From: Tricholoma matsutake
Taxonomy: Eukaryota; Basidiomycota; Agaricomycetes; Agaricales; Tricholomataceae
Assembly (NCBI GenBank): GCA_026075535.2
Contig: AP026538.1
Location: forward strand, 5,704,001 to 5,768,000
DNA: 64,000 nucleotides
Reading direction: 5' to 3'
Below are positions 20,359 to 32,704 of this stretch, in pieces; position 1 is the stretch's first letter; each line of letters starts with the position of its first letter. Position numbers and translations under genes: made by a program. A model generated the notes under the pieces. The model searched no databases and was not told the origin of the DNA. It worked only from the letters and a program-made list of their open reading frames with translations.

Positions 20359-21096
20359 GTTGTACTAGAAGGTAATACACCCAGAAGTCAATGAAAGGGC
20401 GGGTTTTGATATCACTGGAGACATACCTGAGATATGTAAAATGCCATCCATCCACATGGACTTCTAACAGGCTCTGCCACAGTTGCAGACCTAGCAAACA
20501 TCCATATCAATGACAAAGGGCATCAGTGATGATAAGACACTCACAGAAGCTTGTAGGTAGGTGGACATTCCTGCATATAAGACAAAACTGGAGTCAAGGT
20601 GCATAACCAGGCAAGTACTGAGAGATACATGATGTGGATGGGGTCAAACAACATGGAACCTTAAGGGCAAAAAAAAAAGTGTACTGGTATTTGGTTGCAT
20701 GGTCGCCAGTAAAAGGCTTGATGGTAACCTTATTCTGTAAGTTTCTTTCCATTTTCCCCCAAGCCTCCCTTGAGTTGGCAATTGCTAGCATGAGGACATT
20801 TACACTGGATGGGATGGGCTAACTGCCAGGTTAGTTTATAGAAAGAGCAACAAGAAGTATTTGAGATCAAAAGAAGGTACATTTAACTCTTAGGATGAAT
20901 ATCAAACTGCTCATCTCTTAGCCAACAGTCTCACTTAGAATCATAGGTGCATTGATAGTGCACCCTTCTCCGTCGACCTCCATTCTATTCTGCTTTCCAG
21001 CTCCAAAGCCTTCACTCACATCATATCCTATTCAGCATTTAACAGACACTATGGCCCTTGGCTTTGTTTCAATTTGCTGCATTTGCTCAACCTTGG
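20359..21096. other. No gene seen
   Basis: CpG-poor sequence with short frames only. No repeats, hairpins or splice-site sets stand out. Confidence 0.5.
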
Positions 21097-22740
21097 TCAA
21101 CAGTGAGCAACCTCTGCCAAAATATTTCCTCTGAGACATACCATACTAAATTTACCATCTACCAATGCCAGGGAGCGAAGGACAGTCAACATCTTATGCT
21201 GCCTGCCCTTCAATGGAACAACAACAAACAAGAGCTGAGCTTCGACAATGTTGCTGTAAGTCTGGCCCCACAGACTCATGACATTATGACAAGTTAATTT
21301 ACCTACACCACCATTACACACTTCCATGGCGCCAGAACACCACACACATTGCAGACACAGCCACTGGCGATAGCACAGCCACCTATGGTGCATAAACAAC
21401 TCACCAACACCCCAACACCAGACATACCAATGTCTGTATTACATTACTACACCACTGTTAAACACCTCCACGGCGCCAGCACAGCCACACACATCGCTGA
21501 CACAACCACCATTACCGCCGGCACAGCCACCGGCGATAGCATAGCCACCTATGGTGCATAAACAACTCACCAACACCAGATATACCAATGTCTGTGTTAC
21601 AGTGAGTTATGGCCACCCTATGCCACCAACACACTCCCATGGCACCGACACAGCCACACACATCGCTGACACAATCACCCTCGCCGCCAGCACAGCCACC
21701 GGCGAATACAACAACAACAACCAGTGACATGCATCCTGGCAATGGCACCATACATCCCTATTACCCTTCTATCCACATCCAGCAGTGCCAACATTATCCT
21801 ATTGATGTGGTACATTCCTATTTTGTGACTATCCCCAATGTGGCCTTCCCAAATCACACACTACACTTGATGTGGCCTTTTACTTACATGGTCGATCTTT
21901 TTCTTATATATTACTTATTTTTTATTCCTTAACCTTTGTTCCTACTTCCATGCAATGAAGGTATAGTAACTTCCTATTCTTTTATTTGTAGTAACTTATG
22001 GTTCCTACTTCCATGCAACGAAGATAATTTGATCCTGTCTTTTAGTAAACCTAAGTCTAGTGTAGGCTGCCAAACTTGGCACCCTTCCAGTTGCCCACTC
22101 AAAAGGTTGCATACCTGGACCCCAGCTTGTTAATGTGCATGAAAACTTAGTGGTTGCAGATTGGTGCAGGCTTACAAGTTAATCCTGGACACACATTGAT
22201 TCATCCTGAAGTATTGCACCTGGTTATCTTTGGTGTGGATGTATGAAGAAATTCCATCGCTGATTGCCATGTTGCTCAATATGCCGCAAGGATCTACACC
22301 TGGAAGAAAGTCGAGGGACTCCATACCTTGACCCTCCAATTTCGGTGTGAAATACTGATTTGAAATATTGATGGAACACATATCTGGGTTATCAGCAAAT
22401 GAATCTGTCCACAACACAAGCACTTTTTCAGGAAATTGGCGATCAAAGCATCTGTGGATGCTCTTTGCAGCCAACCAGGCATTTTTGAAGGTAGGCATTC
22501 CTAAGCCAGTCAAGGAGATGCTCTGACAAAGGAACCTATATTGAAAAGTGGTAGACCTAATTGGTTTGGTTACATCATTGGCCATGCACACTAGAGCATT
22601 GGTGGCACAAACCCAGGTTTCTCTGATAACAGGGGCAAGTCTTTTGAGGTGATAATGCCCAGAACTGTGAAGACTACATCCTCCATCTGGTGTCCTTTAC
22701 CTTCACCAACATGCCTTACAATGCACCATGAAGTTGGGTT
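21097..22740 (-). pseudogene. Decayed basidiomycete gene of unknown function
   Basis: Minus-strand blocks resemble an uncharacterised protein type common in mushroom genomes (from memory). N-terminal side: NPTSWCIVRHVGEGKGHQ and VCATNALVCMANDVTKPI (22740-22540), then CSINISNQYFTPKLEGQGME, GVDPCGILSNMAIS and SYIHTKDNQVQYFRMNQ (to about 22200). C-terminal side: TYSNIVEAQLLFVVVPLKGR and KMLTVLRSLALVDGKF (about 21270-21130). The two parts are separated by unrelated sequence including the repeat at 21297-21720, and there is at least one frame change. It is probably carried by an old transposon. Confidence 0.45.
21297..21720 (+). repeat. Three imperfect tandem units of about 150 bp
   Basis: Units share CATGGCGCCAG/CACGGCGCCAGC, CACACACATCGCTGACACA, GCCACCGGCGATAGCA, CACCTATGGTGCATAAACAA and CACCAGATATACCAATGTCT. 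Unit 1 starts near 21297, unit 2 near 21450 and unit 3 near 21610. Unlike its surroundings it keeps CpGs. Confidence 0.7.
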
Positions 22741-24600
22741 ACTGACCTCCTCAATCTTGTTTTCTGTCCAGAAATGATTGAAATCCTACATCGATGGTGT
22801 GTCAGAAATTAAGCACTGTTATCTGTTGCAAATACTGACTTTTGGCAAAGCAGCTAAATGGTTATCCCTTTTATCATTGACTTCTACTGCATATTGCTCC
22901 AGGGTATTTCCTAAGTGACTTATAAGTTGAGCTATAACTTCCACTTCATGAATAATTACCTGCAACTTTCTGGTCCAACAATTTGAACATCATGGCACAG
23001 CGTTTCTGGAGACTTTCATTTGTGGGGAGTTATTCAGCATTAGATTACTCGACTTATGTTCATTTACATCCTACATCTTGGCACTGGAACCCAAAATTTG
23101 TGCCTGTATCCATGAATAACCAAAGGCACTGTTCTTCCTCTGCCTGGCATTCAATTACTGTGGATGTATGATGCACAGGCACTCTTATCATCACTCCAGA
23201 TTATTCACTGACCAGCAAACTGGCATTCTGGCATTTCTGTTTCTGATAACAGAACAAGTGATGCCAAACTCATCCCTCCTTGCATGATCTTCATCATTTC
23301 ATCCCCCATGGATCCTCACTGTGCTTTCCTACTCCCTACTTGCTGTCACAATAACATCTTTGTTGTTTCATCCCCCTGGATCCTCACCATGCTTTTTTCC
23401 ACAGATATATCACAGAAGGCTGTACATTATGTCTTGCATCTTCTGGTATTTCCTTATGCACTTGGTCGGGGTCTTGGGGAGAATCGAACACCTCCTGGGT
23501 GATGTCAATTCTGATGGTCACATCAGAACTACAGTCATCGAGTGCCCCATTTTTCCACCTCCCTTATGGAGCCCTTCTTCAAAGTATTACCAGACGTCAA
23601 TCAGAAGCTTTTGACATGCTATTGTCTTGCAACAAATACAACCATTACATTTTTAATGTCAACACACTTCCCATCAAACATATTTCAGGGCAAAACCAGT
23701 CCTTGACTCAAAACTTTAATACACAAGTCTTAGTTCTAGACACTTTTGAACAATCTCCTTTCACCCTCCACAATCACAATGGCCCTGAAAAAGAGCACCA
23801 AACCAGCATACATCAGGTCATCTTATAATCAGCTATCCATGGCTCAGGATGTGACATTTTCCAGGTCTGTGAAGAACATGTCACAATGACTTGTATTCTG
23901 ATTCATAGTTATAAGTGCTCCAAAAGTTTAATAATGCTTTGGACCATCTAACAATTGACTAGATTCAACCTTTGCCTGCATGCTGATCAATTACCAGTAT
24001 TTCGATTTTATTTGAACATTTTAATGTTGTTCCTCCTTGGGCTATTCTACGACCTGAACTTACATACATTTCAAGAGGTAAAATATTCTTAAAGTGCATT
24101 GCCAACAGCATTGACAGTTCAACATTGTGATCGACTATCCTTGGTGCTTGCTACCTGCAGTTCAACTGTGGGTAATGTCTTGGTATTTTGCGCTCGACAT
24201 TAGACAACCCTTGGCCGCCCTCTCATGTGCTGGCTCTAGCCTGTGATGGCCTATTCTATGCCATAGAGGGAGGTTGTCAGTCATTGTCTATGCTGGTGTG
24301 TATCTTGCACTTGACACTCTTTTTTTTTGGTCCACAACAATAGTGCTACATCTTTGTTCATTCTCAACACGTACATTCATTAAACCCCCCACATTGCAAT
24401 ATTATTGGCAGTTGAACTGCAGGTAACTTTCCCCCTCTTGATCGCCATGGCTGCTAACCAAAACCACCACATCACTGGCAGTCAACATTAATTAGTACTT
24501 ACCATTGTATTTTACTCACACACGATTGTATTATATTAGATGTATAGACCGCTTTGTCCTCTTAACTACACATCATACGAACAATGTCATAATAAGTCAC
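22741..24600. other. No gene seen
   Basis: Low-CpG sequence with short frames only. A 100-bp segment at about 24151-24250 (CTACCTGCAGTTCAACTGTG then GGTAATGTCTTGG) is repeated at 25241-25340, where it forms the target of the second CACTA element. Part of the motif is present inverted at 24402-24422. Confidence 0.5.
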
Positions 24601-25167
24601 TGTAAGGGGAGCACCTTATGGGCCCCTACAATGGTTGGTGCACATTTGTGAACATTTCTGCACACCCACAAATGTTTGTGCAATGAGGCACCTTTTGTGC
24701 CAACCATCTACAAACATTCTGATATGTTGATCCATCAGCCCCTATTGTACTCTCACCATTCTCACAGTCAATACCCCTGCGCAAACCAGTTGTGCAATTG
24801 TTGCAGCTGTGGAAACGATTGAGGATGTCTTTGCACACCCATTACCAATCATGGCCTGATGCAGACACCACTTACCAAGCATGGCCTGATGCAGACACTA
24901 TCACTGATTGATGGCCATCTCCCAAATGGGAACACAACCCTGGATCTGAATTAGTGCTAGGATGGAAGGGGCTCCAAGTATTTTGGAACGTCACATGCCT
25001 TCCATATATATACTTTGGCCTTGCACCAGACTCCTTAGAGTTTTCTCTTTGGTTCTCCCTTGCAAGGTATGGGTCTTTTCCTTGTTCAATAGTTATTGAA
25101 TCTAAACTTTGGTTTTCCCTTGCAAGTATCGAGTTCTTAGGACTCTGATTGTAAGGTTGCCCTTACA
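24601..25167 (+). repeat. Solo LTR, Ty3/gypsy-like
   Basis: 567 bp, starts TGTAAGGGGAGCACC and ends GGTTGCCCTTACA, flanked by a perfect 5-bp duplication GTCAC (24596-24600 and 25168-25172). The terminal TGTAAGGGG matches the LTR start of gypsy element 3. A TATATATACTTTGGCC box lies in the 3' half, followed by CTCCCTTGCAAGGT motifs. No internal region is present, so it is the product of LTR-LTR recombination. Confidence 0.85.
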
Positions 25168-25768
25168 GTCACATGTTGCTTTAGGGTGTGCTTTCTCTAG
25201 TGGGGCATATCAACTGCCCTTGTTTGACCACCCCTGTGGTGCTACCTGCAGTTGAACTGTGGGTAATGTCTTGGTCTTTCCATGCTGAATGTTAGACCTG
25301 TCCTCTTGTGTGCTGGCTCTGGGCCATGATTGCCTATCCCACTGCTGGGACTGACCTGTGTTTCCCACAGAAACACAACCTCAGAAACATGTTTTAAGAC
25401 TTCTGATTTGTATATCCTTTGGATATTCTCAAGATGTATTTAGAAGAAATACTAAAGAAATATTTTACATGTATCCAAGCTGTATCTGCAAGAAACAGAA
25501 AAAGTGTATTCTACAATGTTTCTTTCGGATCCATTCTGGAAACATTTTTCATGTTTCCTTTGTGTAAGTTAGAGAAACACTTTATATGTAAATATAGCTG
25601 TACCTGCAGAAAACACTCAACATGTAATTTTATTATGTGTTTTCTAGGGATACATGCAAAGGACAAAGGGGTCACCATCATTGCACATGTATCCCTAGAA
25701 AACACATAATAAAATTACATGTTGAGTGTTTTCTGCAGGTACAGCTATAATTACATATAAAGTGTTTC

Positions 25769-26460
25769 TGTCAAGAACTGTTCCTTGGCATCTGTCCGAT
25801 CCTTTTCCGCACCTCGAACCCAACTTTTGTCTATGCCTCCCAATTTCATTCCTGGCCGCCTTGCACTGCCCACACTGCTGTGCGCCAGGCTGCCTTGTAC
25901 AGCATCCACAGCTGCCTTCCCAAGGCTGCCATCTTTATTGCAAATTCAACTATGGATTCCTGTGTGGCTCCCACTAGATAATTTATCTACACAGTCAAGA
26001 CACTGCTGCAGTCTTCGTTCCTGTTCCACATTATTCCGGACTACAGTATTTAAGCTTGGTTAGTTTCACCTTGTACTCCTCAGTTCATATATCAACATAG
26101 ACTTGACTTTAACTTGTCAATCCAAATCTCATTCTACTCCTACCTCTGTCCCCTAAGAGTCTGAACTCCATTCGACTTGACCTCTAGTCTCCCTCTGAAG
26201 TTCTAGTCTCATCTGAACTTAACCCAAGTCCTTTTGTACTCCTCCCCATGTTTACCCGCACTTTCCCGCTCCTACCTCCAAACCCTCGACTTGAAATTAG
26301 GACACCAGATGAGGTGAAGGGCGCAGCTTCTTACAAGCTGAAGCCAAGTCCTTTCTGTTTCCCCTCCCACAGAATCTGCATTGACCCGACAAACTCCTGC
26401 TATCATCACCTGCAGTGTCCAATTGGATTCCGAAGCGGCCTCTAGGATCAGTTCTTAACA
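25769..26460 (+). repeat. 5' LTR of gypsy element 2
   Basis: 692 bp, TGTCAAGAACTGTTCC to GATCAGTTCTTAACA. It lacks about 14 bp near its start that the 3' copy has. A TATTTAAGCTTGGTTAG promoter-like motif lies at about 26046. Confidence 0.92.
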
Positions 26461-26500
26461 GTATATACGAACTCACACTTCACTCATCTCTTCTCCTCCT

Positions 26501-27880
26501 ATGACCCCAACTGAAACTCACCAGTGCACAACCAGGAATTCCCAACATGCCAGCACTATCCCAGGGATCTCTGCAATCCAGCGATCCACCCTTTCCGACC
26601 CTCGTCCCACCACTACTTTTGGAGTGTCTTCCAGACCCTCAAACATATTCCGACAAATTGGCTCAGGAGCCCCTTCAATCAGTGCCAATATCATGTCCAC
26701 CCGTGCCCCACACCCTTCCACTAACCCGGAAGATTTTCGATCAAGAACTCCCCTTGAGTATGTAGGGGGCATCAACCAGCCTGAACCCTTTGGGTTGGAA
26801 GATCCTGGTCTAGAGGATGGACCCCCTGGTGGACCCGATGACCCTAGTGGTCCTGATGGCCCTGGGGGTGACCCCAATCCCAATGATCCTGAGGATCAAC
26901 CTCCCATGGGGGAAAACCCTGACCCAGGGGATAGGTTCATAGATGTTCTTTACAACCTCTCAGAGAGTATCTGCACCCTCTGACAAAACAATGCACCCAA
27001 GACCGAGAAAATCAAAGTTCATGACCCCGACACCTTCGATGGCTCCAACCCAAAGAAACTTAGAGACTTCCTAGTCTCATGTAACCTTCATTTCTGTGAC
27101 CGTCTGCACATATTTTCTTCTGATGAGAAAAAGATCATATTTATCCTTTCTTATCTCAAGGGATCAGCTCTTAGTTGGTTTGAGCCTGGTCTTAATGACC
27201 CAACTGATTCTGCACACTGGATGTGGGATTATGAAGTTTTCCTCGCCAAGCTAGAGAGCAACTTTGGCCCACACAACCCAGTCGGGAATGCAGAAAAAGC
27301 CCTTTCCAACTTAGCAATGAAGAAAGGTGGTCACATCACAAAGTATAATGTTGACTTCTGGGAGTTAGCTTCTAGGGTCAACTGGAATGAGGCAGCCCTC
27401 TGTGACTGCTATTTCTGTGGTCTTCCGCTCTGACTTTGCATAGAAGTTCTTCGGGGTGGCAAACCCAACACCCTTGCAGGACTGTGCTTGAAAGCGCAGG
27501 ACTGCGACAATATCTACTGGATGCAGGAGGATGAAACCCAATTCAAAACTAAGAATTCTGGAAACTCTTCTAACCCTGTCAAGAAGGACACCCCCAAAAG
27601 TTCCTCCCAATCTACCAATCAATCCTCTTCAAACTCCACTCGGGTTAACTCCTCCAACCAGCAGTCTTCCACAACAAAGAACACTTCCAAGTCATCCATC
27701 TCCAATAAGTTGGGGAAGAATGGCAAACTTACTGTGGAAGAATGAGAACACCGCATGAGAGAAAGACTCTGCCTCTACTGTGGCAAAGAAGGGCATGTAG
27801 CAGGAAACTGCCCAAAATATAAAGCTGCAAAAGCCTGCACATCCGCTGTGATTCCCAAATCTGTGGACTCAGAAAAATAG
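26501..27880 (+). pseudogene. gag of gypsy element 2
   Basis: Frame from ATG 26501 (MTPTETHQCTTRNSQHAS) with a Gly/Asp/Pro-rich stretch (GGPDDPSGPDGPGGDPNPND), capsid region (HDPDTFDGSNPKKLRDFLVS; ILSYLKGSALSWFEPGL; FLAKLESNFGPHNPVGNAEK) and a canonical CCHC knuckle CLYCGKEGHVAGNC. In-frame TGAs at about 26981, 27431 and 27743 fall where arginine is expected; a TAG closes it near 27880. Confidence 0.85.
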
Positions 27881-27889
27881 TATGCAACC

Positions 27890-30800
27890 CTCAGGATACA
27901 GCCATTGGGGCTGGGGGTTGTGTTGACCTTACCCATTTGGCTGCCTACATTCATCTCAACGTGTCCGCTCTTTCTGACCCTGACTCCCTACCCATTCTCT
28001 TAACCTTTCCCAACTCTTCCACTCCTTTCTGAACCCTTATTGACTCTGGATCCTCCCACTGCTTCCTCGACTCCTCCTTCATGTTGAATAATCAACTCAG
28101 CACAACATCCATTAACCCGATCAGTTTACGACTCTTTGATGGATCTTGCAACTCCACCATAACTCAAGTCATCCAACTTCTGGTCACCTTTCCTACCAGT
28201 GAAGTGTTCAATTTGTCATTTTATGTAACCTCGCTTGACTCTTCCTGTTCTGCCGTACTCGGTCATAACTGGCTGAAGCAATACAATCCGTTGATTCACT
28301 GGTCTTCAAGCCAACTCGCTTTCTGCTCTGCAGATCATAGAGGTCCAGCACCCCTGACGTCACCTTTGTCCACGAACCTTCCAGTAGAAATCCTCGACTC
28401 CTCTGCACTTTCCAAACTCCCCATTCCTCCTAAGTCTACACCTCCCGACATCTCTTTCATCAATGCTGCCGCTTATGTGCATGCTAGCAAACTTCCTGGG
28501 GCAGTAGCTTTTCAGATGACCTTCGCTCCAGAAGGGTTATCCACCCACTCCGCCCAATCTGCTAACTCATCCGACCTTTCTGATATTCCACCTGAGTATT
28601 GCAAATTCGCTGATGTCTTTAATAAGACTAAAGCAGATACCCTTCCTCTGCATCGGTCCTACAACCTCAAGATAGAGACAGAAGACAACACTCCTCCGCC
28701 TCTGGGCCGCATGTATTCTCTCTCCCCCTCTGAATTAGAAGCCTTACAAGTCTTTATTGACAAAAATGTCTGCTCAGGTTTCATTCGCCCATCCAAGTCT
28801 CCACATGGTGCTCCAATTCTCTTCATCAAGAAGAAGGATGGTAGTCTCTGACTTTGTGTCAACTACTGAGGACTCAACTGTCTTACAAAGAAAGACTGCT
28901 ACCCACTTCCTCTCATTTCTGACCTCCTTGACTCTCCCCAAAAAGCCCGCCTGTTCACCAAGATAGACTTGCAGCACACTTACCACTTAGTCCACATTGC
29001 GGACAGTGATGAATGGAAAACTACTTTCTGCATCCGCTATGGATCCTTCGAGTGGTTGGTGGTTCCCTTTGGACTCACTAATGCACCTGCAGCATTCCAG
29101 CAGTTTATGAACGACATCTTCAGCGACATGCTGGATGTTTGTGTCATTGTGTACCTCAATGACATCCTGATCTATTCAGATGACAAGTCCCAGCACGGGG
29201 CTCACATTAAAGAAGTCCTCCACCATCTCTGGAAAAATGGACTTTATGCTTCTCCACAGAAATGTGAGTTCCACAAAGACACTGTTGAATATTTAGGTTT
29301 CATCCCTTCACCGGATGGGCTGTGGATGTCCGAGGATAAAGTCAAAACCGTGCTTGACTGGCCCAAGCCTAGGAAAGTTAAGGACATCCAATCCTTCTTA
29401 GGCTTTTGCAACTTTTACTGCCGCTTCATTAACAGCTATCCAGACATTGTCATCCCACTCACCTGCTTGACACAGAAATCCACTCCCTGGGACTTCAACA
29501 AGAAGTGCCGTGACACTTTTGAAAAGCTCAAACAAGAATTCACTCATGCACCCATCTTAACTCAATGGGTACCAGACTCACAGATGGTACTCAAAACCGA
29601 CGCTTCTGACTATGCCCTAGCTGCTATCCTTTCAGTTTACACTGCAGATGGAGAAATCCATCCAGTTGCTTTCCATTCCCGCTCCTTTAATCCTGCGGAA
29701 CTAAATTATGACACCCATGACAAGGAACTCTTGGCCATCTTTGAAGCCTTCAAACACTGGCAGCAGTACTTCGAGAGTCCACAAACCCAGTTGATGTGGT
29801 CACCGACCACAAAAATCTTGAGTACTTCAGCACTACTAAGTTGCTCACCCGCCACCAGGCCCACTGGTCTGAATACCTTTCCCAATTCAACCTCATCATC
29901 CGTTTCCACCCCAGAAAATTAGGGGCCAAGCCAGACACGCTCACTAGACATTGGGACATCTACCGCAAAGGGGGAAATAGTGACTTCACCTCTGTAAACC
30001 TGACCAACTTCAGACCTGTATTCACACAGGAACAACTCACCTCCTCCCTCTGTGCCACCTATTTCACCACACCCATCCTTCAACAAGCAGTAATCATGGA
30101 TATTGAGAAACTTCACCACAACATCTGCACCTCCCTACCCCTTGACCCCTTATCATCCACACATCTTCCAACTCTTGTCGACCCCAACTGGACCATAGAT
30201 GAGGCAGGTCTTCTCTGCCACTTCGACCAGATTTATGTTCCGGATGTCACAGATCTCTGCCTCAAGGTCCTTCAGTACAAACACGATCACATCCTCTCTG
30301 GCCACTTTGGACAAAGCAAAACCCAGCAGGTTGTCCGCCAGGAATATGTCTGGCCAAACCTCCACACCTTTGTGCAGGAATTCTGCAAATCCTGTACCAC
30401 TTGCAAAAGATCCAAATCACCTTGACACAAGCCCTATGGGTTTCTAAAGCAACTTCTGGTTCCAGAATGACCTTGGAACTCCATCTCCATGGATTTCATT
30501 GAGCAACTACCTGACTCTAATGGTCACACCACTATCCTGGTCATCGTTGACCACCTCACCAAACAAGGCATCTTCATCCCAACTGTCAACAAAATCACAG
30601 CCCAAGAACTAGCCAACTTGTTCGTCCTCCATGTTTTCTCCAAGCATGGTGTTCCATCGCACGTCACTTGCGACCGGGGATCCGAGTTCATCTCTCACTT
30701 CTTCCGCTCCCTCGGAAAAGCACTTGACATGCAGATCCACTTCACTTCTGGCTATCACCCGCAAGGAGATGGCCAGACAGAACGGCTCAACCAGACCTTG

Positions 30801-31555
30801 GAGCAATACCTCCAAATTTTCTGTAACTACCAGCAGGATGACTGGTCCCATCTCCTTCCCTTATGTCAAATTTGCCTACAATAATGCTCCCTCCACCTCT
30901 ACAGGTGTATCCCCTTTCTTTGCCAACAAAGGCTATCATCCAAATATTTCCATCTTTGCCAAACATGACTTAGCCTCACAGCATGCCCACGAGTTCATTG
31001 TCAACTTAGATGACCTTCATCAGGAAACTTGCAGCTGCCCAAGAACATTATCAAGGCCCTGCGGATAAACATCGGGCACCCACACCCGACTTCAATATTG
31101 GTGACTCTGCCTATGTCACTGCGGAAAATATCTGCACCACTTGTCCCTCCAAGAAACTTTCCAAAAAGAACCACAGCCCCTTCAAAATCATCTCCCGTCT
31201 GGGTACTCACTCAGTCACCCTGTGGCTTCTGGATCACATGTGGGCCATCCACCCTGTTTTCCATGTCTCTCAACTAGAGAAACACTTCCTGAACACAATT
31301 CCAAATTGAGTACAACCTCCACCTCCTCCCATCACTATCGACGACGAGCTCGAGTATGAGATCGCCGAAGTCCTCGACTCCAAAGTCGATAATTGATGTT
31401 GCTGCAAGATTCTCTACCTTGTCCAATGGGAAGGTTACCAGGGAACCAATGAAGAGACCTCCTGGCTACCTGTTATGGAACTTGACCACGCCCAAGAACT
31501 CCTTGCAGATTTTCACAACCGCTACCCACAGCAACCTGGTCCATTACCCGCTTAA
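27890..31555 (+). pseudogene. pol of gypsy element 2 (PR-RT-RH-IN-chromodomain)
   Basis: Protease LIDSGSSHCFLDSS (about 28040); RT region GFIRPSKSPHGAPILFIKKK, CYPLPLISDLLDSPQKARLF and PFGLTNAPAAFQQFMNDIF; the active site reads YLND (29152-29163) instead of YLDD; RNase H KTDASDYALAAILS; integrase HILSGHFGQSK...CTTCKRSKS, SMDFIEQLP, CDRGSEF and GYHPQGDGQTERLNQ; chromodomain YEIAEVLDSKVD...YLVQWEGYQGTNEETSWL. Stops are TGA at decayed CGA positions. At 31394-31402 three adjacent arginine codons read TGA TGT TGC. The frame shifts near 29800 and near 30890. Enzymatically dead. Confidence 0.9.
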
Positions 31556-31640
31556 AAATCTATTCATGTCACTTATTCACTCAGTTGGATATCAGAACCA
31601 AACTTATATTGAAAAAGATTTTTTGGATCCGACCGGATCC

Positions 31641-31964
31641 CTACACCTCCACCTTGGTGTTCCCCTCTCCCTCTTCGTCTCCCTCGCCATCTTCGTCCTT
31701 CTTTTCTGCACCCTCACCCACTTCCCCACCTTCCCCTCCTTCCTCACTCTCGTCTTCCTCCACTTCCACTTGCCTCTTCCTGAGGTACCTCTGGAAACCT
31801 GCCCAGTCATCTCCAGATGGGCGGATCCCATGCCTTTCCCATCAGGATTCTCGTACTGCCCACTCTACTTCCTCCTTGTCCTCATCACTCTCCTCCTCGG
31901 CACTTTCTTCCATCTCCCACTCTGGGTCCATTGCATCCTGGACCTCCTCCATCGAAACCCTCAT
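31641..31964 (-). pseudogene. Antisense acidic ORF in the 3' region of gypsy element 2
   Basis: On the strand opposite to gag-pol, an ATG at 31964 opens a 107-codon frame ending at TAG 31641-31643. The only break is one TGA (31842-31844) at a position that fits a decayed CGA. It encodes a very acidic protein (MRVSMEEVQDAMDPEWEMEE; EEESDEDKEEVEWAVRES) with a central basic patch (DDWAGFQRYLRKRQVEVEED) and a Gly/Glu-rich tail. The frame extends upstream into the 3' LTR, so an antisense LTR promoter could drive it. The plus-strand frames here are Ser/Pro/Leu-rich mirror images. Function unknown. Confidence 0.5.
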
Positions 31965-31998
31965 GTCCCTTGCAGGCTTGGCACTAAGGGGGAAATAC

Positions 31999-32704
31999 TG
32001 TCAAGAACCGTTCCTCGCCCGATCGGAACCCACATCCATCTGATCCTTTTCTGCACCTCAAACCTGACTTTTGTCTATGCCTCCCGATTTCGTTCCTGGC
32101 CGCCTTGCACTGCCCACACTGCTGTGCACCAGGCCGCTTTGTACAGCATCCACAGCTGCCTTCCCAAGGCTGCCATCTCTATTGCAAATTCAACTATGGA
32201 TTCCTGTGCAGCTCCCGCTAGATAATTTATCTACGCAGTCAAGACACTGCCGCAGTCTTCGTTCCTGTTCCGCATTATTCCGGACTACAGTATTTAAGCT
32301 TAGTTAGTTTTGCCTTGTACTCCTCAGCTTGTATATCAACATAGACTCGACTTTAACTTGTCAATCCAAATCTCATTCTACTCCTACCTCTGTCCCCTAA
32401 GAGTCTGAACTCCATTTGACTTGACCTCTAGTCTCCCTCTGAAGTTCTAGTCTCATCTGAACTTAACCCAAGTCCTTTTGTACTCCTCCCTGTGTTTACC
32501 TGCACTTTCCTGCTCCTACCTCCAAACCCTCGACTTGAAATTAGGACACCAGACGAGGTGAAGGGTGCAGCTTCTTACAAGCTGAAGCCAAGTCCTTTCC
32601 GTTTCCCCTCCCACAGAATCCGCATTGACCCGACAAACTCCTGCTATCATCACCCGCAGTGTCCGATCGGATTCCGAAGCGGCCTCTAGGATCAGTTCTT
32701 AACA
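31999..32704 (+). repeat. 3' LTR of gypsy element 2
   Basis: 706 bp, TGTCAAGAACCGTTCCTCG to GATCAGTTCTTAACA. It retains more CpGs than the 5' LTR at several aligned positions (for example CCCGCAGTGTCCGATCGGAT against CCTGCAGTGTCCAATTGGAT). Confidence 0.92.

Larger units (their letters stand above)
25769..32704 (+). mobile_element. Ty3/gypsy chromovirus 2, complete but decayed
   Basis: A 6936-bp element with LTRs 25769-26460 and 31999-32704 (TGTCAAGAAC...GTTCTTAACA), target duplication GTTTC (25764-25768 and 32705-32709), gag, pol with chromodomain, an antisense acidic ORF and a polypurine tract AAGGGGGAAATAC just before the 3' LTR. The LTRs differ at many sites, largely C/T and G/A, and by one short indel near the 5' end. 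Coding frames are broken by TGA. Confidence 0.94.

Noticed and set aside
31356..32225. 289-codon Leu-rich plus-strand frame with apparent membrane segments
   Set aside because: It starts out of frame within the chromodomain, runs over the complement of the acidic antisense ORF and into the LTR; its hydrophobicity is a by-product of the GAG/GAA-rich opposite strand.
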